Below the pieces are notes generated by a model. The model saw nothing but the letters and a program-made list of their open reading frames with translations. It did no database searches and had not been told where the DNA came from. Shown here piece by piece: positions 1 to 6,028 of a DNA stretch of 6,789 nucleotides. The stretch covers positions 1-6,789 of the forward strand of contig CAQKRU010000032.1 in assembly GCA_948823415.1 (NCBI GenBank), in the 5' to 3' direction. Both the position numbers and the translations under genes were made by a program. Origin of the DNA: an uncultured Eubacteriales bacterium. GTDB taxonomy: Bacteria > Bacillota > Clostridia > Oscillospirales > Acutalibacteraceae. Every line of letters starts with the position of its first letter. The stretch's first letter is position 1.

Positions 1-309
1 TACGGCCGACCAATAATATCTAAATTTTTCAACAGAATTCCACAAAGCAAGTACAGCCGTTAAAATCGCAACAAAGCTGGTTAAAAGATTTTTCTTAATC
101 ACAAAAACGTCCGGAGCATCTTTTGAAATATAACTTGCGATCATTATAATTCCAAAAGAGGCAGCCGCAATGATGAAGCAGACGATTTCAAAATTATCCC
201 AATAAATTCTGACAGCGGGATTGCCTATTGACAAAATCTGGTACACCCGCAGACCCAAAATGGAAATAAACGAAATGACAAAAGGAATCCAATTAAGCTT
301 TAATTTCAT
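1..309 (-). CDS. Unrecognised multi-pass membrane protein, N-terminal part (3' end outside window)
   Basis: An open frame runs leftwards from an ATG at 309 to the window edge (103 codons, no stop), so only the N-terminal part is present. The start is well supported: GGAGG (318-322) lies 8 bases upstream and a promoter-like sequence lies at 342-370. The visible part has three strongly hydrophobic stretches, about residues 7-28, 41-60 and 74-92. They are separated by short polar loops: one rich in N, R and D around residues 30-40, and one with KDAPD and IKKN around residues 63-74. This pattern indicates an integral membrane protein of the cytoplasmic membrane. I see no family motif and do not assign a function. 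It is divergent from spoIID, and sharing the intergenic region does not by itself imply a shared role. Confidence 0.75.
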   Translation of the reverse strand, partial: MKLKLNWIPFVISFISILGLRVYQILSIGNPAVRIYWDNFEIVCFIIAAASFGIIMIASYISKDAPDVFVIKKNLLTSFVAILTAVLALWNSVEKFRYYWSAV

Positions 310-341
310 ATCTGATGCCTCCAAAAGTCTTTTTATTTCTT

Positions 342-370
342 ATTTTACCGCTTAAAAAGCAATTTGTAAA
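342..370 (-). promoter_or_regulatory. Sigma-A-like promoter for the leftward membrane-protein gene
   Basis: Read on the minus strand, TTTACA (365-370; 5 of 6 to TTGACA) is followed after exactly 17 bases by TAAAAT (342-347; 5 of 6 to TATAAT). The expected transcription start lies about 20-25 bases upstream of the GGAGG ribosome-binding site at 318-322 and the ATG at 309. A small perfect dyad, GCTT-AAA-AAGC (350-360), lies inside the spacer and could be an operator half-site pair or chance in AT-rich DNA. Confidence 0.6.
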
Positions 371-386
371 TAGGCCGATCCAAAAG

Positions 387-420
387 TTTTATCATAAATC
401 CTTAAAAAATATAATAAATT
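387..420 (+). promoter_or_regulatory. Candidate promoter region for spoIID (sigma-E-like and/or sigma-A-like)
   Basis: Two overlapping readings are possible. A sigma-E-like one has TCATAAA (392-398; 5 of 7 to KMATATT), a 14-base spacer and AATAAATT (413-420; 6 of 8 to CATACAHT). This is the normal sigma-E spacing and would suit mother-cell expression of a sporulation gene. A sigma-A-like one has a perfect TATAAT (410-415) but a poor -35, TTTTAT (387-392), at 17 bases. The region is very AT-rich, so either match could be fortuitous. The consensus sequences are known from Bacillus; their use here is inference. Confidence 0.35.
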
Positions 421-445
421 AAATAAAAAAGGATGATTTATTGCC

Positions 446-1474
446 ATGAAACAAAAATTATTTTTTATGCTGAGCTTGTTGTTTTTAATCTTTTTCATAC
501 CGCTGGCCATCACAATGAGGGGCTTGTCGGACATTAATTTTAAACTAAACTTTAAGCCACCCGAGCTAAGCCTAAACTCGCTAAAGGCAGTGTGCAGCGA
601 GCCGCCAAAAGAAGAGACTCAAAAAGAAAACACGTTCAAATTGCTAGATCAAGCCACAGGTCAAGTGCTAGAATTACCCGCCAGAGAGTTCATCATAAGC
701 ACGGTGGCGACAGAAATGCCCGCAACATTTGAAGAAGAAGCACTAAAAGCCCAGGCCGTGGCGGCATATACGTATTTTAGCTTTTTGAAAGAAAAAAATG
801 CGCAAATCCCCGATCCAAGCTTAAAAGGGGCCGACTTTGCAGTAGATTCGTCTAAAATGTACTATTATGCGACAAAAGAGCAGCTGCAAGAGCGCTGGGG
901 CAAGGATTTCGATTTTTATTACAATAAAATAAGCCAAGCTGTGGACGCAGTGCAGGGGCAAAGCCTGCGGCAAGACGATAAATACATAGAAGCGCTGTAT
1001 CACTCGATATCGTCGGGGAACACCGAGAATGTAGCAGACGTATTTGGCGGCAGCTGCACGTATCTAAATGCCGTTGCAAGCCCTGGAGATCTGCTGGCGC
1101 CGGGCTATTTGAGTAAAAAAGAATTTTCTTTAGAGGAATTTAAAAATCTAGCAAAAAGCAAGTGGCCAGATGTGTCTTTTGGCGAGGATCCGCAGACATT
1201 TTTGCAAATAAAAAATCGAACCTCATCCGGCATGGTGCTAGAGGCAAAAGTAGGCTCAAAAAGCGCCACCGGTCGGGAGATTCGAGAAATATTTTCACTT
1301 CGGTCATCAAATTTTGAGGTAAGCATCCAAAACGACAAAATAGAGTTCACAACCAAGGGCTACGGTCACGGCGTAGGGATGAGTCAGTACGGAGCCCAAA
1401 GCATGGCCAAGCAGGGCTCTGGCTATAAGCAAATCCTGCTCTGGTACTATCCAAACACGCAGCTAAGTGCGTAA
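446..1474 (+). CDS. spoIID: SpoIID family peptidoglycan lytic transglycosylase (stage II sporulation protein D)
   Basis: This 342-residue protein matches the SpoIID family, whose members cleave peptidoglycan glycan strands lacking stem peptides. In Bacillus SpoIID works with SpoIIM and SpoIIP in septal thinning and engulfment, anchored in the mother-cell membrane. An N-terminal anchor (K2, K4, then a hydrophobic stretch at about 5-24) is followed by a variable linker (25-62). The SpoIID domain follows: TEMPATFEEEALKAQAVAA begins at about residue 89, and E90 corresponds to the catalytic glutamate of characterised homologues. YHSISSGNTENV starts at about 185, and the signature GYGHGVGMSQYGA at 305-317 is followed by a conserved end around WYYPNTQL. 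Length is normal for the family. The ATG at 446 follows AAAAGGA (427-433), and the signal anchor starts directly at it. The gene stands alone on the plus strand and converges on the trkA gene with a 16-base gap. A vegetative SpoIID-like (LytB-type) role is possible, but the full motif set and length favour SpoIID. Confidence 0.93.
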   Translation: MKQKLFFMLSLLFLIFFIPLAITMRGLSDINFKLNFKPPELSLNSLKAVCSEPPKEETQKENTFKLLDQATGQVLELPAREFIISTVATEMPATFEEEALKAQAVAAYTYFSFLKEKNAQIPDPSLKGADFAVDSSKMYYYATKEQLQERWGKDFDFYYNKISQAVDAVQGQSLRQDDKYIEALYHSISSGNTENVADVFGGSCTYLNAVASPGDLLAPGYLSKKEFSLEEFKNLAKSKWPDVSFGEDPQTFLQIKNRTSSGMVLEAKVGSKSATGREIREIFSLRSSNFEVSIQNDKIEFTTKGYGHGVGMSQYGAQSMAKQGSGYKQILLWYYPNTQLSA

Positions 1475-1490
1475 AATTCGCAACACGAGG

Positions 1491-2150
1491 CTATTTTTCC
1501 GAGAACATCTTCATCAAGCTTTTTTGAGAATGCCCGTCACAAACGGCAACAACTTCGTCTCCAGAATAAATTTTCGTGTCACCTTGCGGAATGATCAGGC
1601 TTTCGTCCCTCAAAATAGAGATAATAAGCGAAGACTTCGGCAGCTCGATGTCCTTCAAAGAAGCGCCGTTTATCTTGGCGTCTTCCGGAATAACAATCTC
1701 GCAAATAGCGGCCCGGCCCTTGTTGAGGCTCGTCACAAGGCGCATTTCGGCGCTCTCAACCTCTTGCTCAATCAGCCGAGTAATAATCTCGGTGCTGCTC
1801 ACGGCGTTGTCCATCCCGAGCTTTCGCAAAGCCTCCAAATTTCGGGGATTATTGGCCCGGGTTATGACCTTCTTCACCTGAAATCTCTTTTTGGCCAGCT
1901 GCGAAGCCACCAAATTATCTTGGTCGCTGCCCGTCACAGCGATAAAGCAGTCCGCCTTGTGGGTTCTAGCGTCGGCCAAAACCTTAATCTCAGTACCGTC
2001 GCCACAAACGACCTCAACGTCCAGTACGTCGGCCAAATGCATGCATTTTATCTTGTTTTTCTCGATCAGCTCGACCTCGTAATCCCGCTCAAGCATGTTT
2101 TGCGCCAAGTGGTATCCAAGCTTGCCGCCGCCCAATATAACAATTCTCAT
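1491..2150 (-). CDS. trkA: TrkA/RCK family potassium uptake regulatory protein (downstream member of tandem pair)
   Basis: This 219-residue cytosolic protein has the architecture of Trk/Ktr-type K+ transport regulators, which bind adenine or nicotinamide nucleotides and gate a membrane K+ channel subunit. The N-terminal Rossmann (RCK_N) domain shows GGGKLG at residues 7-12, the acidic end of strand 2 at E30, GDGTE at 50-54, and VTGSDQDNLVASQLAKK around 80-95. The C-terminal RCK_C domain covers about 135-219 and ends in a typical YSGDEVVAVC segment. I chose the ATG at 2150 because the Rossmann strand starts immediately (MRIVILGGG). The frame also allows a GTG at 2168, but that would add six unconserved residues and has no ribosome-binding site. 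The nearest good Shine-Dalgarno site is 41 bases upstream, behind an inverted repeat (see 2151-2198). It is second in an operon with the paralogue at 2208-2831. No TrkH/KtrB channel gene is in the window. Confidence 0.9.
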   Translation of the reverse strand: MRIVILGGGKLGYHLAQNMLERDYEVELIEKNKIKCMHLADVLDVEVVCGDGTEIKVLADARTHKADCFIAVTGSDQDNLVASQLAKKRFQVKKVITRANNPRNLEALRKLGMDNAVSSTEIITRLIEQEVESAEMRLVTSLNKGRAAICEIVIPEDAKINGASLKDIELPKSSLIISILRDESLIIPQGDTKIYSGDEVVAVCDGHSQKSLMKMFSEK

Positions 2151-2198
2151 ACAACCCGATAACAGCACTACAGCGAGGCTTTATCGATGTGCCCCCTT
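2151..2198 (-). promoter_or_regulatory. Distant Shine-Dalgarno site plus intervening hairpin before trkA
   Basis: On the minus strand AAGGGGG (2192-2198), a good anti-16S match allowing one G-U pair, sits just after the stop of the upstream gene and 41 bases before the ATG at 2150. An in-frame TAA (2181-2183) lies between, so no earlier start can use it. The gap holds an inverted repeat: CGATAAAGC (2178-2186) pairs with GCTGTTATCG (2157-2166), giving 9 base pairs with one bulged G and an 11-base loop. If folded, it leaves about 11 unpaired bases between ribosome-binding site and start. The fold was judged by eye only. Confidence 0.5.
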
Positions 2199-2207
2199 TT
2201 TCAAATT

Positions 2208-2831
2208 TTAGTCGCTTATGCGCGTCAAAATGATCTTGTCTTTCGGATTCAGCACGATTTTTTGCCGCCCGTCATAAAGATAAAGCTTGCCGTTTTCGCG
2301 CAAAACGCCCATAATGGTCTCAACCGCCTTCATCGGCACCGCATCAACAGTCCGGCCAACCAAAATAGGATCGACTTCCTTCACAATGATCCCAACCGTG
2401 TTGTCGCCAAAATGCAGCTGTTTCTCGGTGAATTCGTTAACCAAAGCCGAGTACAAAGCGCCGCAAGCCAAGTTCGTCTGGCAAATTGTCTTTAACCCGA
2501 ACTGATGAAAAACGTCTTCGCGCACCGGGTCGGTGATTCTCGCAACCACGTTTTCAACATAAAAAAATTCCTTCACGATCTGTGAAACGGTTATATTCAG
2601 ATTATCGTCAGCGGTAACAACCGCAACAGCATCGCAGCTTTCGACTCCGGCGTTTCGCAAAACGTTCATATCCATGGGCATCCCAACCACAGTCATACCG
2701 TCAAAATCGTCATCTAGCTGCTCAAAGGCGTCCTCATCGCGATCAACAATAGAAACGTCGTGCCCGTGGTAGCACAGAGTGTTGGCGAGCCGCGCGCCTA
2801 GCTTCCCGCAGCCAATAACAAGGATATTCAT
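2208..2831 (-). CDS. trkA: TrkA/RCK family potassium uptake regulatory protein (upstream member of tandem pair)
   Basis: This 207-residue second RCK-type protein is paralogous to its downstream neighbour. The Rossmann domain shows GCGKLG at residues 7-12 and the acidic residue D30 ending strand 2 (VSIVDRDEDA). VTADDNLNITVSQIVKEFF and ARITDP follow, then a C-terminal RCK_C-like domain with LVGRTV and LNPKDKIILTR near the end. The motif aligned with GDGTE in the paralogue is GMPMD (50-54), so the usual aspartate and glycine there are missing. The ATG at 2831 is preferred: GAGGTG (2838-2843) lies 6 bases upstream and the Rossmann fold begins at once. A start at 2858 would add nine unconserved residues and bypass that site. 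The gene follows its own sigma-A-like promoter (2886-2914). Two non-identical RCK subunits may form a mixed ring; the channel partner must be encoded elsewhere. Confidence 0.9.
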   Translation of the reverse strand: MNILVIGCGKLGARLANTLCYHGHDVSIVDRDEDAFEQLDDDFDGMTVVGMPMDMNVLRNAGVESCDAVAVVTADDNLNITVSQIVKEFFYVENVVARITDPVREDVFHQFGLKTICQTNLACGALYSALVNEFTEKQLHFGDNTVGIIVKEVDPILVGRTVDAVPMKAVETIMGVLRENGKLYLYDGRQKIVLNPKDKIILTRISD

Positions 2832-2850
2832 AAAAAGCACCTCAAAAACA

Positions 2851-2865
2851 TCACGCAAACCGTGA
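2851..2865 (-). promoter_or_regulatory. Inverted repeat in the trk operon leader
   Basis: TCACG-GTTTG-CGTGA, read on the minus strand, is a perfect 5-base-pair inverted repeat with a 5-base loop. It lies between the trk promoter (2886-2914) and the GAGGTG ribosome-binding site (2838-2843). It could be a small leader hairpin or an operator just downstream of the transcription start. It is short, so chance is a real alternative. Confidence 0.3.
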
Positions 2866-2885
2866 CTTTTTCGTATTTTTTCTTC

Positions 2886-2914
2886 ATTATAACCAATCGC
2901 ACTGGCAAAATCAA
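2886..2914 (-). promoter_or_regulatory. Sigma-A-like promoter of the trkA pair
   Basis: On the minus strand TTGATT (2909-2914; 4 of 6) is followed after exactly 17 bases by a perfect TATAAT (2886-2891). It lies immediately after the prmC stop (2919-2921) and 55 bases upstream of the ATG at 2831. The predicted start near 2879 gives a leader of about 48 bases containing the inverted repeat at 2851-2865. This makes the trk pair a transcription unit that can be read independently of the kinase-prmC genes upstream. Confidence 0.65.
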
Positions 2915-2918
2915 GAAC

Positions 2919-3767
2919 TCACAATTTTTTGGTGGTAACAACGCGATCGATGCCGTTTAAGTCGCGAATAACCTCGATGCTATCTAGGCCCACCGCTTTA
3001 AACATGTCCGCAACGGCGAGAGCTTGGCCCAATCCAACTTCCACGCAGAGATATCCACCCCGGCACAAAAACTTGACCCAATTTTCAGCAATAGCGCGGT
3101 AGAACATTAATCCGTCGGAGCCGCCATCTAAAGCCATTTGAGGTTCACTCAAAACTTCCTTTTGCAGACTTTTTAGCTCAGAAGTCGCAATATACGGCGG
3201 GTTCGAGACGATTATGTCAAACTCATTAAAATTAAATTTATCTGCATCCAAAAGCACGTCAAAGCGCAGAGGCGTGACGTTTTCGACTGCATTTAAATTT
3301 ATGTTCGCCTGCAAATATCTTAAAGCTACTTCAGAAAGCTCCACCGCGAAAACAGAAGCATCCACGCGGAATTTGGCCAAAGTTATGGCGATAGTTCCTG
3401 GTCCGGCGCACAAATCCAAAATTTTCGGCTTTTTAACGTCTTCTATAAGCGACAAAACTTTTGAAACTAAGGCTTCTGTGTCGTCCCGAGGAATCAGCAC
3501 ACCTTCGCCAACCTTAAATTCGACTCCCATGAACTCCCACGCCCCTAGGATATATTGCAAAGGCCGACTTGTTGCCCTTTGATGTATCAGTTCAAAAAAT
3601 CTAGCAGATTTTCTTTCATCTGCGGCATCATTTCCGTGCAAAATCAAGCCCTGGCGGTCAATACCGAAGCAAAATTTAAAGATGCACATAGCGTCAAAGG
3701 CAGAGGAGTCGACCTCAGCCTCGGTTAAAAGCCGTTTGCCTTGCAAATAGACTTGCGTTAACGTCAT
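2919..3767 (-). CDS. prmC: Peptide chain release factor N5-glutamine methyltransferase PrmC (HemK)
   Basis: PrmC uses S-adenosylmethionine to methylate the glutamine of the GGQ motif in release factors RF1 and RF2, in the cytosol. The 282-residue length is typical. The N-terminal helical substrate-binding domain (about 1-75) ends in RPLQYILG (68-75). The segment GVLIPRDDTE (89-98) corresponds to the usual VLIPRPETE. AdoMet motif I reads DLCAGPGTIAI (118-128), E143 (VFAVELS) is the likely ribose-binding acidic residue, and the diagnostic catalytic NPPY is at 189-192, followed by EPQMALDGG (208-216). Two motifs deviate slightly (RDDTE for RPETE, AGPG for the more usual TGSG), but the core is intact. 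The ATG at 3767 has AAAGG (3776-3780) 8 bases upstream. It starts 34 bases after the kinase stop with no visible promoter, so co-transcription with the two-component genes is likely. prfA, its frequent neighbour, is not here. Confidence 0.93.
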   Translation of the reverse strand: MTLTQVYLQGKRLLTEAEVDSSAFDAMCIFKFCFGIDRQGLILHGNDAADERKSARFFELIHQRATSRPLQYILGAWEFMGVEFKVGEGVLIPRDDTEALVSKVLSLIEDVKKPKILDLCAGPGTIAITLAKFRVDASVFAVELSEVALRYLQANINLNAVENVTPLRFDVLLDADKFNFNEFDIIVSNPPYIATSELKSLQKEVLSEPQMALDGGSDGLMFYRAIAENWVKFLCRGGYLCVEVGLGQALAVADMFKAVGLDSIEVIRDLNGIDRVVTTKKL

Positions 3768-3801
3768 TTTTAGAGCCTTTCTTTTTTTCGTTTAAAGAAT
3801 T

Positions 3802-5223
3802 TTAACTCTCGCTCGTGGCTTTTGCAATGGGGATAGCGATCGTAACAACCGTGCCGACGTTTTCTTCGCTCGCAATATCCAAGCTGCCAGAATGCAGCTG
3901 AACGAGCTCATCAACCACTGCCAGGCCGATTCCAGAGCCTTTTTGAGCCGTGTTCGCCTTGTAAAATTTGTCCTTAACGTGTGGCAGGTGCTCCGCCGGG
4001 ATGCCGCAGCCAGTGTCGCTGACCGAGATGTAAATGTACCCCGCGGCCTCCTTGACCTTCACGGTGACAGTGCCGCCGCTCGCAGTATACTTGAGGGCAT
4101 TGTCTATAACGTTGATGAAAACTTGGCGCAGGCGGTTTTTATCGCCCAAAACTGGCGACAATATTGGAGGTTCCGCATAGATAAGGTCCTTGCTTTCCGA
4201 AGCGGCGCGGTCTTTGAACATGTAAACAGCCTCACTGATTTCGGCCAAAATATCAATCCGCTCCAACGACAGCACCATTTTTCCGCATTGCAATCGAGAA
4301 AAATCCAAAAGCTCTTCCACCAAACCGCAGAGCCGCTCAGCTTCGTGGATTATAACTTTGAGGCCACGCTTGTTCATTTCGGAGTCCGTTTCCTCTCCGA
4401 GCTCAATAGTCTCGGCCCAGCCCTTAATCGCCGTCAGAGGGGTGCGCAATTCGTGCGAAATAGACGAGATAAACTCATTCTTGACCTTCTCAGCCTCGCC
4501 CAGCTTGCGAGCCATATAATTCACAGTGTCGCAAAGCTCGCCAACTTCGTCATCGTAGGGTTTATTTATTCTTGCGTTAAAATCTCCAAGAGCAATCTTC
4601 CGCGCCGTTTTGCCAATTTCCCGAATCGGATTAACGATAGAGTTGATGAAATATGAGCTGGACATAATGACGAAAAGCAAGATCGCCAGCCCAATGACCA
4701 CGCAGCCAATTATCAGCCAGAAAATAGTGCTGTCAACAGACCGCAGCGACACAATATATCGAATGGAGCCGATGTATTCGCCGTCGGCCGTGTAAATAGC
4801 CTTCGTGGTGGCCATCACGTTTTCGCCAGAGGAATTTCGCCCCACAAAAAGCCCAATATGGCTCGCCGATTCCTGCGCCATAGCGTAGTCAGTCATCTCA
4901 AAATTGCTGGCAGGCAAAAAGCCCGTAGAGGTAAAAATGGGCTCGTTGCTGCTGTTAAAGGCCACGACCTCCATCAAATTTTTATCTTCGAAATCCGAAA
5001 TATACATCTTGGCCTTGGTCACAAAATCCTTCTCCGAGTCCTCTCGATAGCCCGGAAAAACGTTCACAAGGCTAGTCACCTTAGCGCTAACAGCTTGCTG
5101 TACGCCGTTGTAGAAAAATTCGTGAACGAAAACCGCTAGAACCAGCTCAATAGCGACCAAAGTGACCAAAATCATGCCCAAGCTATTAAGAAGCCACCGC
5201 TTGGTGATGCCCCGAACCAACAT
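3802..5223 (-). CDS. Membrane sensor histidine kinase (HAMP, HisKA, HATPase_c)
   Basis: This 473-residue kinase would autophosphorylate on a histidine and pass the phosphate to the regulator encoded just upstream. A short basic N-terminus precedes membrane helix 1 (about 11-33). An extracytoplasmic sensor region of roughly 130 residues (34-165; Cache/PAS-like by position, not proven) follows. Membrane helix 2 is at about 166-190 and a HAMP linker with NPIREIGKTARKI runs from about 198. The H box SHELRTPLTAIKGWAE places the phospho-acceptor at H257. The ATPase domain has the N box NRLRQVFINVIDNALKYT (N371, N375), G1 SDTGCGIP (402-409), F box KFYKAN (419-424) and G2 GSGIGLAV (429-436). The ATP lid between the F and G2 boxes is short. 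All catalytic motifs are intact. The ATG at 5223 follows GAGG (5232-5235). The gene is 54 bases behind the response regulator, a normal pairing. It resembles PhoR/WalK-type kinases in architecture, but the signal sensed cannot be told from sequence. Confidence 0.93.
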   Translation of the reverse strand: MLVRGITKRWLLNSLGMILVTLVAIELVLAVFVHEFFYNGVQQAVSAKVTSLVNVFPGYREDSEKDFVTKAKMYISDFEDKNLMEVVAFNSSNEPIFTSTGFLPASNFEMTDYAMAQESASHIGLFVGRNSSGENVMATTKAIYTADGEYIGSIRYIVSLRSVDSTIFWLIIGCVVIGLAILLFVIMSSSYFINSIVNPIREIGKTARKIALGDFNARINKPYDDEVGELCDTVNYMARKLGEAEKVKNEFISSISHELRTPLTAIKGWAETIELGEETDSEMNKRGLKVIIHEAERLCGLVEELLDFSRLQCGKMVLSLERIDILAEISEAVYMFKDRAASESKDLIYAEPPILSPVLGDKNRLRQVFINVIDNALKYTASGGTVTVKVKEAAGYIYISVSDTGCGIPAEHLPHVKDKFYKANTAQKGSGIGLAVVDELVQLHSGSLDIASEENVGTVVTIAIPIAKATSES

Positions 5224-5277
5224 AAAACTCGCCTCTTTTCAAAAAAGACTATTCTCAAACTCGCGCGTAGTGCGATT

Positions 5278-5976
5278 TTAAGCCTCCCACTTGTAGCCAA
5301 GTCCCCATACCGTCAAGATGTGCCGCGGAAGCGAAGGCTCATCCTCAACCTTCATCCTCAGCCTGCGGATGTTCACGTCAACAATTTTCTCCTCGCCAAC
5401 GTAATCATCGCCCCAAACATGATTCAGAATGTCCGTCCGGCTAAGCGCAGTGCTTGGGTTAGAGAAAAAATATTCCATAATCTGAAATTCAACCTGAGTC
5501 AATTCGACCAATTCGCCGCGCTTCAAGAGTGTTCGATTGCGCATATTCAAGATGAATTCGCCGGATTTCAGCTCCTCCTTAAACTTATTTTCAGCGCGCA
5601 TCTGAGCCAAAGCCACTCGCCGATAAACCGCATCGATCCGCGCAACAAGCTCCGAAGGGCTAAAAGGTTTCGTAACGTAATCGTCCGCGCCCGTCATCAA
5701 GCCAGTTATTTTGTCCATCTCCTGCGTCTTCGCCGTCAGCATGATTATCCCGATTTCGTTGTTCTGCTTTCGAAGTTCCTTGCACACCGAAATTCCGTCA
5801 ATTCCCGGCATCATAATGTCAAGCACAGCGATGTCAAAAGTCGGATCAGCCTCGTAAATCTGCAGCGCTTTTTCTCCGCAATCAGCCTCCGTCACCTCGT
5901 AACCGGCTCTTTGCAAGTTAATAACCACAAATTCGCGAATTGCCGCCTCGTCTTCCACAACCAAAATCTTCTTCAT
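5278..5976 (-). CDS. OmpR/PhoB-family response regulator transcription factor
   Basis: This 232-residue DNA-binding response regulator is presumably phosphorylated by the kinase at 3802-5223. The receiver domain (about 1-120) has the acidic pocket E8/D9, phospho-acceptor D53 (VLDIMMPG), switch residue T81 (MLTAK) and K103 (YVTKPF). The C-terminal winged-helix domain (about 135-232) has ELTQVEFQIMEYFFSNP, then SRTDILNHVWGDD, a recognition-helix region VDVNIRRLRMKVE and the terminal hairpin TVWGLGYKWEA. Length and motifs are standard. I chose the ATG at 5976 because MKKILVVEDE is the canonical start. A TTG at 5994 would add six residues without family support. No good ribosome-binding site lies close to 5976: the strong one (6015-6021) is 38 bases upstream behind an inverted repeat. 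Target genes are unknown, and I see no clear repeated binding box in the window. Confidence 0.94.
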   Translation of the reverse strand: MKKILVVEDEAAIREFVVINLQRAGYEVTEADCGEKALQIYEADPTFDIAVLDIMMPGIDGISVCKELRKQNNEIGIIMLTAKTQEMDKITGLMTGADDYVTKPFSPSELVARIDAVYRRVALAQMRAENKFKEELKSGEFILNMRNRTLLKRGELVELTQVEFQIMEYFFSNPSTALSRTDILNHVWGDDYVGEEKIVDVNIRRLRMKVEDEPSLPRHILTVWGLGYKWEA

Positions 5977-6021
5977 AAGTGTTAATCGGCACAAGAGCTC
6001 GCCGCGTGCCTATACCTCCCC
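5977..6021 (-). promoter_or_regulatory. Distant Shine-Dalgarno site plus intervening hairpin before the response regulator
   Basis: On the minus strand GGGGAGG (6015-6021), a near-ideal ribosome-binding site, lies 7 bases after the upstream gene's stop but 38 bases before the ATG at 5976. An in-frame TAG lies immediately downstream of it, so the site cannot serve an earlier in-frame start. Between them GGCAC (6006-6010) and GTGCC (5988-5992) form a perfect 5-base-pair inverted repeat with a 13-base loop containing the palindrome GAGCTC. Folding would leave about 15 unpaired bases between site and ATG. The stem was judged by eye. Confidence 0.45.
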
Positions 6022-6028
6022 GTAAAAT

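Noticed and set aside
1457..1472. Inverted repeat ACGCA-N6-TGCGT over the spoIID stop, considered as a terminator between the convergent genes
   Set aside because: The stem is only 5 base pairs and neither strand has a T-run after it (AAAATT on plus, GTTTGG on minus). I cannot call an intrinsic terminator.
1467..2162. Long plus-strand open frame (231 codons) antisense to the downstream trkA gene
   Set aside because: The opposite strand encodes an unmistakable RCK protein. The antisense product has no recognisable motif, and its span simply mirrors that gene's codon pattern.
3892..4656. 254-codon plus-strand frame antisense to the histidine kinase
   Set aside because: It lies wholly within the kinase reading frame, has no domain signature and no promoter or ribosome-binding context; it is a codon-bias shadow.
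5225..5264. Direct repeat of aaactcgc (5225-5232 and 5257-5264) between the response regulator and kinase genes, considered as a regulator-binding box
   Set aside because: There are only two 8-base copies, 32 bases apart. One overlaps the kinase ribosome-binding region, and the site lies inside the operon rather than at a promoter.
5320..5985. 221-codon plus-strand frame antisense to the response regulator
   Set aside because: It is fully opposite a canonical OmpR-family gene, has low-complexity composition rich in N, R and H, and no motif.
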